Assembly: GCA_002495235.1 (NCBI GenBank)
Contig: DAEG01000079.1
Location: 1 to 11,786 of the forward strand
Direction of reading: 5' to 3'
DNA: 11,786 nt
Source of the DNA: Euryarchaeota archaeon UBA287
GTDB lineage: Archaea; Thermoplasmatota; UBA186; UBA287
Part shown: in pieces, positions 5,773-11,786 of the stretch
Numbering within the stretch: the first letter of the stretch is position 1
Layout: each line of letters begins with the position of its first letter
Notes under the pieces: model-generated
Told to the model about the DNA's origin: nothing
The model's database searches: none
What the model saw: only the letters and a program-made list of their open reading frames with translations
Translations under genes and position numbers: made by a program

Positions 5773-7407
5773 ATGATTTCGGACATGCTGCTCGAGCTGG
5801 CCGACCTCCTGGAGCTCAAGGGAGAGAACAGGTTCAGGATCAACGCCTACAGAAAGGCCGCAGCGGCTATCGAGAATTATGACGTAAAAGACATGTATGA
5901 AAAATCCGGCATTGATGGGCTCTTGGAGATAAATGGTGTCGGCAGGGGCATAGCCGAAAAGATAGAGGAAGCTCTCAAGACAGGAAAGATCAGAGAGCTG
6001 GAAGAGCTCAGAGAGGAGCTGTCCTACGCAGAGCTAATGGCCGTACCCGGGATTGGACCTAGGACTGCCAGAGAATTGAATGCGCATCTCGGCGTGAAAA
6101 GCATCGAAGAGCTGGAGAGAGCAGCCAGAGAGAGAAGGGTGAGGAGGATACCGGGCATGGGCGAGAAGACCGAGAAGAATATCTTGAGAGGCATAGAGCT
6201 CTGGAAGAGCTCGAGAGAGAGAAAGACGCTCGCTTACGCCACTGCCATCGGAGAGGGCGTGATCGCAAAGTTGGGTGGTGAGGGGCTCACTATTGCTGGT
6301 AGCCTGAGAAGAGGCAGAGAGACCATAGGTGACATAGACATACTTGCGATCTCCGATGCTCCGGATGAAATCATAAAGAAGTTTGTTTTACTCGCAGAGA
6401 ACGTCCTCATGCAGGGCACGACCAGGGCGAGCATAATAATGAATGATATGCAGGTAGATCTGAGAGTAGTAAAGGAAGAGAGCTTCGGCTCTGCACTGCT
6501 GTACTTCACAGGCTCAAAGGAGCACAACATAAGGCTGAGGGAGATAGCGCAGAGGAAGGGGCTCAAGATAAACGAGTACGGCGTGTTCAGGGGTGAGAAT
6601 AGGATCGGCGGCAGAGAGGAGAGAGAGATCTACGGCGCACTGGGACTGCAGTACATCCCCCCGGAGATAAGAGAAGACCTGGGTGAGATAGAGCTCGCCC
6701 AGAAAAACGGGATACCCGAGCTTGCAGACCATGTGAGGGGGGATCTTCATGTGCATTCCCTCTGGAGCGACGGAAAGATGACGATAAGCAGCATCGCGCA
6801 GAGAGCGGAAGCCCTCGGTTATGAGTGGGTCGCTGTCTGCGACCACTCAAAGAGTTTGAAGGTAGCAAACGGACTCGATGAGAAGAGATTCACGGACAGG
6901 AACCGGGAGATAGACTCGACAGAGAGCAGAGTAAAGATTCTCAAGGGGGCTGAGGTGGAGATCCTTGACAACGGCGACCTCGATCTCAGTGCAAGGGCCC
7001 TGGAGGACCTGGACGTGGTCCTGGCCGCGGTGCACACGAAGCTGAACATGAGCGAGAGGGAGATGACCAACAGAGTCATCAGAGCACTGAACAGCGGGAT
7101 GGTGGACATATTCGCGCACCCAACGGGGGTAATGCACGGACAGCGCGAGGGGTACAGGATAGACTTTGAGAGGATCGCCGGGTGCGATGTTGCCTTCGAG
7201 ATAAACTGCTCACCCGACAGGATGGATCTCAATGGCAGCAATATCCGGAAGATAAAGCAGATAAACGAAAAAGCCATCTTCTCCATAGGGACCGATGCGC
7301 ACGCAGAGGAACAGATGGATAACATGAGATTTGGCATAAAGACGGCAAGGAGAGGAATGCTGGAGGAGAGGGATCTGGTGGGAGAATCATGGATAAAGGC
7401 GAGATAG
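5773..7407 (+). CDS. polX: Family X DNA polymerase with PHP domain
   Basis: Bacterial/archaeal-type PolX, used in gap-filling and base-excision repair; length 544, close to the usual 570. Residue numbers below count from the ATG at 5770. An N-terminal 8-kDa-like helical domain (DLLELKGENRFRINAYRKAA) is followed by helix-hairpin-helix motifs (INGVGRGIAEKI, VPGIGPRTA, IPGMGEKT). The nucleotidyltransferase core GSLRRGRETIGDIDI carries catalytic aspartates 188 and 190, with Asp230 in QVDLRV, and the nucleotide-binding YFTGSKEHN follows (245-253). The C-terminal PHP phosphoesterase has all metal-site motifs: DLHVHS (325-330), CDHS (357-360), EVEI, AAVHTK, FAHPTG and TDAH (508-511), so 3'-5' exonuclease or AP-endonuclease activity is plausible. 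The ATG at 5770 overlaps the tRNA; 5773 is preferred because tRNA 3' processing would remove base 5770. The 3' end overlaps the next gene by 19 bases. Confidence 0.92.
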   Translation: MISDMLLELADLLELKGENRFRINAYRKAAAAIENYDVKDMYEKSGIDGLLEINGVGRGIAEKIEEALKTGKIRELEELREELSYAELMAVPGIGPRTARELNAHLGVKSIEELERAARERRVRRIPGMGEKTEKNILRGIELWKSSRERKTLAYATAIGEGVIAKLGGEGLTIAGSLRRGRETIGDIDILAISDAPDEIIKKFVLLAENVLMQGTTRASIIMNDMQVDLRVVKEESFGSALLYFTGSKEHNIRLREIAQRKGLKINEYGVFRGENRIGGREEREIYGALGLQYIPPEIREDLGEIELAQKNGIPELADHVRGDLHVHSLWSDGKMTISSIAQRAEALGYEWVAVCDHSKSLKVANGLDEKRFTDRNREIDSTESRVKILKGAEVEILDNGDLDLSARALEDLDVVLAAVHTKLNMSEREMTNRVIRALNSGMVDIFAHPTGVMHGQREGYRIDFERIAGCDVAFEINCSPDRMDLNGSNIRKIKQINEKAIFSIGTDAHAEEQMDNMRFGIKTARRGMLEERDLVGESWIKAR

Positions 7408-8585
7408 GCGCTGCGGCTGAAAGGATCAGGGATTACGTCAGAAACACGGAGATAATGGAGAGCAGAACACTGAACGAGATATGCGGATGCAGGGTATTCC
7501 TGAAACTGGAGAACCTGCAGCGCACGGGCTCATTCAAGATAAGGGGCGCGGCCAACAGGCTTCTGACATTAAAGGACGAAGAGTCGGAGAGAGGGGTCAT
7601 AACGGCATCGATGGGAAACCACGGGGAAGCGGTCGCGTACATGGCGAAGGCCCTTGACATCGACTGCTGTGTCGTGTTACCTAGAGGCATAAAGAAGTCA
7701 AAGCTTGACGCCATAAAGAGCCACGGAGCGAGAGTGGAGCTGTCTGGCGCCACATACGATGACGCTTTCCAGAGGGCCGGCGAATTGTCTGTGGAGGAGG
7801 ACTACGTGATGATAAATTCCTATGAAGATGAGGAGGAGATAGCAGGCAACGGGACCATAGCCCTGGAGCTTCCAGATCTGGACACACTCATAGTTCCTGT
7901 CGGGGGAGGCGGGCTCCTGGCCGGTACACTACTGGCCCTCGAGGACCGGGGAACGCGAGTCATAGGCGTAGAACCTGAGGGCGCTGCTTCTCTGTCACTT
8001 TCACTGAAGAACGGCAGACCCTCCAGTGTGCCCTCTGTAAACACCATAGCGGACGGATTGTCTGCAAGACATCCGGGCATAAAACCATTCAGCATCATAA
8101 GGAGCAGGATCAGTGAAAAAGATGTTGCGCTGGTCAGCGATGTCGAGATCGCATCAGCGCTCCTGTTTCTTCTTGAGAGGTGCAAGATCCTCGCTGAACC
8201 GAGCGGAGCCGCTCCCATGGCTGCGCTCATGTATAACAAGATCGGTGTAGAGGAAGACTCAAAGGTGGGTGTCCTGATAACCGGGGGCAACGTTGAGCTC
8301 TCGGATCTGGCGTATCTGATAAGCAGGAATGTTGCGAATGAGGGCAGAAGGACAAAGCTGTGGATAATGGCGAGAGATGATCCTCAGGAGATGAAAAAGA
8401 TCTTTGAGCTCTTGGGTAAGAACGAAATAAGTGTGGAGAGCATGCATCTTGACAGGCACGCACACAGCGTCCCGCTCAACTACTGCGAGGTGAGGCTCAC
8501 CGTCACGGCACCACAGAGCTCGATGATCGAGAAGTGCATCAGCGAGCTGAGGGATGGCGGCCACAGGGTCACGGCTGCCTATTGA
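7389..8585 (+). CDS. ilvA: Threonine ammonia-lyase (threonine dehydratase) with C-terminal ACT domain
   Basis: Fold-type II PLP enzyme, 398 residues, the usual length of the TdcB/IlvA group with one ACT domain. It deaminates L-threonine to 2-oxobutanoate and ammonia, feeding isoleucine synthesis or catabolism. The PLP lysine is Lys50 in RTGSFKIRGA. The substrate loop is SMGNHGEAVAY (74-84), where most relatives read SAGNH. The phosphate-binding glycine loop is VGGGGLLAG (171-179), and EPSGA (270-274) and ITGGNV (297-302) complete the active site. Residues from about 321 (RRTKLWIMARDDPQEMKKIFELL) form the ACT-like regulatory domain, suggesting allosteric control. The start lies inside the end of polX, preceded by GGTGGGAG, so translation is probably coupled. 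Serine/threonine deaminase specificity cannot be settled. The 3' end overlaps the opposing repair gene by 17 bases. Confidence 0.87.
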   Translation: MDKGEIGAAAERIRDYVRNTEIMESRTLNEICGCRVFLKLENLQRTGSFKIRGAANRLLTLKDEESERGVITASMGNHGEAVAYMAKALDIDCCVVLPRGIKKSKLDAIKSHGARVELSGATYDDAFQRAGELSVEEDYVMINSYEDEEEIAGNGTIALELPDLDTLIVPVGGGGLLAGTLLALEDRGTRVIGVEPEGAASLSLSLKNGRPSSVPSVNTIADGLSARHPGIKPFSIIRSRISEKDVALVSDVEIASALLFLLERCKILAEPSGAAPMAALMYNKIGVEEDSKVGVLITGGNVELSDLAYLISRNVANEGRRTKLWIMARDDPQEMKKIFELLGKNEISVESMHLDRHAHSVPLNYCEVRLTVTAPQSSMIEKCISELRDGGHRVTAAY

Positions 8586-9447
8586 TTCTTGCCAGCCTGT
8601 GCGCCATGCGGAGAGGTCCGGCTCCATGCCCCAACAGGCCTTCGGCGAGATCGAGTGAGGTCTGCAGCGTCACTCTGTTCCCCGGGGATATGAACGTATT
8701 GCCTCTCTTCCATCCGATCTGTCTGTCTTCGTAGAACACCGCTTCGCCCTCAACCGTGCCCAGAAGCCTGCTCTTTGCGATCCCTATCGCCGGCGAATCG
8801 GCGCTCAGGCCCATCATGCAGGCGCTACCGCACAGGCGGGGGTGCATTATGCCATTCCCGTCTATGAAGTACAGGACGCCTTCAAGCCCTTCGGAGAGCT
8901 TCTCAAAGAGAGGCAGCTCTCTGAAACCGAGATATGTTGGTATATATGGCATGCTCGAGAGAGCGTACCCCGTTCTCAGCTCTATGACCTCCAGCCTCCT
9001 GTTCATGACGCATAGTGCACCCTTGGCGAACCTGTCGCGGTATGACACGTCAAAACCTCCTATGAGATCAAAATCACCATCAGAGAGATCGACGTTCCCG
9101 CTCATCTCCATCTGTTGTGCCTGCATCCTCTTCAGTACCATACCGGATTTGAAATCATCGAAGATCTCTGCCCTGACAGCGCCGTTCTCTGCGGATACGC
9201 CCTCCTTTCCAAGAAGACTCTTTTTCTCCTCCACCCCAAACCTGAAGCCTCCGATCCTGAGATCCTCATGGACGACCCTGTGGCAGGGGACATCTATGGG
9301 CCGGGGATTTATGCTCAGCGCCTCGGCAACCCCCCTTGCCGCGATAGGATCGCCGAGGGCCTCAGCAACCCGTTTGTACGTTGAGACCATGCCCTCGGGT
9401 ATCTGTCTCACAAGGGAATATATCTCTTCATAGACCTCTTCTACCAT
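8569..9447 (-). CDS. Fused O6-alkylguanine-DNA alkyltransferase-like / endonuclease V repair protein
   Basis: A 292-residue fusion of two DNA-repair domains. Residues 1-85 are the C-terminal (DNA-binding, active-site) half of an alkylguanine-DNA alkyltransferase: a winged-helix region (IPEGMVSTYKRVAEALG), PCHRVV with acceptor Cys55, and GGFRFGVEEKKSLLGKEG. The AGT N-terminal domain is absent. From about residue 100 the rest is endonuclease V, which cuts beside deoxyinosine or acts on inosine in RNA. GGFDVSY carries Asp133, PTYLGFRELP carries Glu177, FIDGNGIMHPRLCG carries Asp196, GIAKSRLLGT carries Lys225, and it ends GPLRMAHRLA. A fusion of this kind with both activities has been reported from the archaeon Ferroplasma acidarmanus. 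The gene follows the acylphosphatase stop by four bases, so it is probably the last gene of a three-gene unit. Confidence 0.92.
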   Translation of the reverse strand: MVEEVYEEIYSLVRQIPEGMVSTYKRVAEALGDPIAARGVAEALSINPRPIDVPCHRVVHEDLRIGGFRFGVEEKKSLLGKEGVSAENGAVRAEIFDDFKSGMVLKRMQAQQMEMSGNVDLSDGDFDLIGGFDVSYRDRFAKGALCVMNRRLEVIELRTGYALSSMPYIPTYLGFRELPLFEKLSEGLEGVLYFIDGNGIMHPRLCGSACMMGLSADSPAIGIAKSRLLGTVEGEAVFYEDRQIGWKRGNTFISPGNRVTLQTSLDLAEGLLGHGAGPLRMAHRLARINRQP

Positions 9448-9451
9448 GTAT

Positions 9452-9727
9452 TCAGTATCTGACCAAAAAACCCTGATGGTCGGGCTGATCTGCGCTCTCT
9501 CTGCGGACGAAGACCTTTCTGACCACAGCCCCGGAAGGACCTCTGTGACACCACTCTATCAGAGCCTCTACCTTCTCATCCGCACCCTCGAACAGCGCCT
9601 CGACCCTTCCGTCCGGAAGATTCCTCACCCAGCCGACGACCCCGAGCTCCCGGGCGCGCTCGGCGACCTCACGCCTGAAGAAGACGCCCTGAACCCTGCC
9701 CTCTATGAAGAGGTGAGCTCTGAGCAT
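9452..9727 (-). CDS. acyP: Acylphosphatase
   Basis: A 91-residue protein with the two signatures of the family: GRVQGVFFR (residues 10-18, phosphate-binding loop with catalytic Arg18) and GWVRNLPDGRVEALFEG (32-48, catalytic Asn36). It hydrolyses carboxyl-phosphate bonds such as acetyl phosphate or 1,3-bisphosphoglycerate; the in vivo substrate is uncertain. Length and composition are typical for a stand-alone cytosolic enzyme. Its ATG shares one base with the pilin stop (TGATG), and its stop lies four bases before the next start, indicating a tightly packed operon. I see no functional reason linking the three genes beyond transcription. Confidence 0.93.
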   Translation of the reverse strand: MLRAHLFIEGRVQGVFFRREVAERARELGVVGWVRNLPDGRVEALFEGADEKVEALIEWCHRGPSGAVVRKVFVRRESADQPDHQGFLVRY

Positions 9728-10185
9728 CAGTTTATGTAGAACACATTGCTGCGGTACACTTCGCTGCTACCGCTCTCCGTGAATGCCGTCATGCTCACAT
9801 AGCATGGCCCGGGGCTGATCTCATCAGCAGACGTCTCTATCAGAGTTACCGTCATGCCGGCCACCCACGACCCGCTGCCAGGGCTGTGCGCAACGGGCGA
9901 CCAGCTGGACCCGTCAGAGGACACGGAGAAAGCAACACTGCCCAGATCGTACGGATTCCCGTTCAGGTTTGTGAGCCTCAGGATCGCTATAGGATCCTCC
10001 GTCCTGTCAGACATCTGTCCCGGAGCGTCTCGCGGGGACACCATGATCACGGTCTGGGATCCCATCTGTGTCTGACCATACTGCTGAGCTATCATAAAAA
10101 CAGCCACGGCCAGAACCACAGTCACAGCTACCATCAGTATGACACCGATAACAGGAGATACCGCCTCATCTTCCCTGCACTTCAT
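9727..10185 (-). CDS. Archaeal type IV pilin-like protein
   Basis: This 152-residue protein begins MKCREDEAVSPVIGVILMVAVTVVLAVAVF, a class III-like prepilin leader: a short charged segment, a likely peptidase site between Ala8 and Val9, then a hydrophobic helix to about residue 33 that would both anchor and form the filament core. The VSPVIG motif is characteristic of the euryarchaeal pilin N-terminal family (formerly DUF1628). The mature part is short, rich in Ser, Gly and Thr, and probably a beta-rich head facing outside, with segments such as DPIAILRLTNLNGNPYDLGSVAFSVSSDG. It likely forms adhesive pili rather than archaella. A TATA-like box at 10207-10215 sits 26 bases upstream, so the mRNA may be leaderless. 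Acylphosphatase and the repair fusion follow in the same unit. Confidence 0.88.
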   Translation of the reverse strand: MKCREDEAVSPVIGVILMVAVTVVLAVAVFMIAQQYGQTQMGSQTVIMVSPRDAPGQMSDRTEDPIAILRLTNLNGNPYDLGSVAFSVSSDGSSWSPVAHSPGSGSWVAGMTVTLIETSADEISPGPCYVSMTAFTESGSSEVYRSNVFYIN

Positions 10186-10206
10186 GAATGTATATTGAAC
10201 TTTGCT

Positions 10207-10215
10207 GTATATATC
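10207..10215 (-). promoter_or_regulatory. TATA-like box of the pilin operon
   Basis: On the minus strand this reads TGATATATA, centred about 26 bases upstream of the pilin ATG at 10185. It lies in the 42-base gap after the molybdenum hydroxylase gene and would let the pilin unit be transcribed independently. Confidence 0.5.
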
Positions 10216-10227
10216 ATTTTCTAATCT

Positions 10228-11786
10228 CTAGGGAGCGTATTCGAGCGGCAGACTTCTCAGCCTCACCCCTGTCGCCCTGAAAACGGCGTTCGCAACAGCC
10301 GGAGCGACCGGCGGTAAAGCAGGTTCACCAACTCCTCCCGCGTTGGCATCACTGTCGACTATCAGGATCTCAGTGCGCGGTGCATCCTCCATGCGCAGAA
10401 GTCTGTACGAGTCAAAGTTCTGTGTTGTGGCAAAGGAATCCCCGAAGCTCATTCGCTCTCTCAGAGCCACGCTCAGACCCATGATGATCGCTCCTTCGAC
10501 CTGCTGTCTGATTATGCCATTATTGATCGTCTTCCCACAGTCGATCGCAACGAACACCCTGTCTACCTTTATGTGATCCTCCGTCGAGACCTCTGCGACC
10601 TCCGCACAGTAGCTCCCAAAGGAATAGTGAAAAGCGAGCCCCTGAGCGCAGCCTGCAGCCATGCTCCTGCCCCAGTGTGACATCTCTGAGACCTTCCTGA
10701 GAACGTTCTTAGCTCTCTCATCCTCGAGCATAGAGAGCCTGAACTCTAGAGGATCTCTCTTGAGGGCAGCAGCCACCTCATCCATGAAGCTCTCCATGAA
10801 GAAGGCGTTGTTAGAGTTGCCTACGGATCTCCACGGCCCTGCACGCAGCGGAAGCGCGACTCTGCCGTATTCCACCTTCATATCCTTTATGCTGTACAGC
10901 GTGTTCCATATCCCCGCAACAGCCGCGGGGTCTACCTCTTTCTCCGTTCCTTCCTCGTGCACCGCCTGAACCGCAACCCTGCACTCCATACCGATAGCGC
11001 CTTTGTGCATTCGCGCTCTCATGTCCACAACGGCTCCCGGCCTGTAGAAATCATACGCCAGATCCTCTTCTCTGGTCCACAGAAGTTTCACAGGCCTCTT
11101 TATCTTCATGGAGATCTCTGCAGCCTCCTTGATAAAGTCGCTCTTAAGCCTCCTGCCAAATCCTCCTCCAAGGAAGGTCGTATAAAGCTTTATATCCGCC
11201 ACCCCGGTCACCTCCCGGACGGCCTCGACAGCCTCGGTCTGAACCTGCGTCGGGGCCCACACCTCGCATTCATCCTCCTTCACCCATACGACACAGTTCA
11301 TCGGTTCCATCGGTGCATGGGATATGTACTGGGTCCTGTATCTCACTTCCAGCAGCGTTTCTCCTTCAGCCTTGCCCCTCTCGTTATACACAACGGCATT
11401 TTTCAGGGCATTCTCCAGAACCTCATTTACCCTGCCATCGTCCAGAACTGCCGTGCCGCGCCATTCGGCCTCAATCCCTGCTCTGGCCCTCCACGCTTCC
11501 TCCATGCTGTCCGCATAGACCCCTATGCCATCACTTATCCTTACGGCCTTCCCCTCTGTGCCCGCATAGGAAACGAGATCCGCACCGTATGCCGGAGCTC
11601 TTATGACAGTGGCATAGACCATCCCGGGCACAGATACGTCTATGCCGAACACAGCTCGTCCATTGACTTTACTCTCTATGTCCTTCCTCCGCAGTTCCTT
11701 TTCCTGCAGATCCTTCATCTCATACTCACCTTCTTCCTGCACAGATACCAGCTCTGCGAGTTCGCCGTAACTGAGAGACCTGTCGC
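10228..11786 (-). CDS. Isoquinoline 1-oxidoreductase-type molybdenum hydroxylase, large (beta) subunit, partial
   Basis: The C-terminal 519 or so residues of a xanthine oxidase-family molybdopterin-binding subunit of the IorB type; the frame is open to the right edge, so the first part of the gene (family length roughly 700-750) lies outside. The visible part opens with DRSLSYGELAELV and DIESKVNGRAVFGIDVSVPGMVYATVIRAPAYG, then QYISHAPMEPMNCVVW. The cofactor-binding TTFLGGGFGRRLKSDF follows, with LPLRAGPWRSVGNSNNAFFMESFMDE. IDCGKTINNGIIRQQVEGAI and the closing GGVGEPALPPVAPAVANAVFRATG include the catalytic glutamate of Mo hydroxylases. Such enzymes hydroxylate N-heterocycles or aldehydes with water, passing electrons through a small [2Fe-2S] subunit, which should lie upstream, outside this window. 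The GTG at 11742 is not the start. The substrate is not predictable. Confidence 0.88.
   Translation of the reverse strand, partial: DRSLSYGELAELVSVQEEGEYEMKDLQEKELRRKDIESKVNGRAVFGIDVSVPGMVYATVIRAPAYGADLVSYAGTEGKAVRISDGIGVYADSMEEAWRARAGIEAEWRGTAVLDDGRVNEVLENALKNAVVYNERGKAEGETLLEVRYRTQYISHAPMEPMNCVVWVKEDECEVWAPTQVQTEAVEAVREVTGVADIKLYTTFLGGGFGRRLKSDFIKEAAEISMKIKRPVKLLWTREEDLAYDFYRPGAVVDMRARMHKGAIGMECRVAVQAVHEEGTEKEVDPAAVAGIWNTLYSIKDMKVEYGRVALPLRAGPWRSVGNSNNAFFMESFMDEVAAALKRDPLEFRLSMLEDERAKNVLRKVSEMSHWGRSMAAGCAQGLAFHYSFGSYCAEVAEVSTEDHIKVDRVFVAIDCGKTINNGIIRQQVEGAIIMGLSVALRERMSFGDSFATTQNFDSYRLLRMEDAPRTEILIVDSDANAGGVGEPALPPVAPAVANAVFRATGVRLRSLPLEYAP

Noticed and set aside
8756..9433. Long open frame on the plus strand opposite the repair fusion (225 codons).
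   Set aside because: Its translation is low-complexity and Ser/Pro-rich with no family signal, while the minus strand encodes clear AGT and endonuclease V motifs across the same bases.

Overview
The window looks like chromosomal DNA of a euryarchaeon, possibly a methanogen-related (Methanomicrobia-like) lineage; the exact lineage cannot be fixed from the sequence. Supporting signs are a Trm5-type tRNA methyltransferase, an archaeal type IV prepilin with the VSPVIG leader, a tRNA gene with no encoded CCA, AGA/AGG/ATA-rich codon use, and AT-rich TATA-like boxes about 24-28 bases upstream of several start codons, which suggests leaderless mRNAs.

Layout. At the left edge is the start of a minus-strand secreted protein, divergent from a plus-strand pair: a tiny winged-helix protein and a short Trm5-like tRNA methyltransferase whose start overlaps it. 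A maleate isomerase/Asp-Glu racemase family gene follows. Positions 2084-3653 form a patch of different character: an AT-rich GyrI-like gene, then a nitrilase-family gene broken by two frameshifts and one nonsense codon. Both carry nearly the same leader of about 40 bases with a Shine-Dalgarno-like GGAGAGG. A MalY/PatB-type aminotransferase/C-S lyase and an M50 (site-2-type) membrane protease follow.

Next is tRNA-Gln(CUG), whose last base is also the first base of a possible start codon of a PHP-containing family X DNA polymerase. That gene overlaps a threonine ammonia-lyase with a C-terminal ACT domain. The three probably form one transcription unit driven by the tRNA promoter.

The right third is on the minus strand. 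A gene cut by the window edge encodes the large subunit of an isoquinoline 1-oxidoreductase-type molybdenum hydroxylase. After it comes a tight three-gene unit: type IV pilin, acylphosphatase, and a fused alkylguanine-DNA alkyltransferase-like/endonuclease V repair protein. The last of these converges on, and overlaps, the 3' end of the threonine ammonia-lyase gene.

The window holds two DNA-repair genes (family X polymerase, AGT-endonuclease V), two PLP enzymes of amino-acid metabolism, and no CRISPR array, transposase or rRNA. I see no clearly new multi-gene system. The most unusual points are the tRNA-mRNA junction, the repeated leader around the GyrI-like gene, and the decayed nitrilase.
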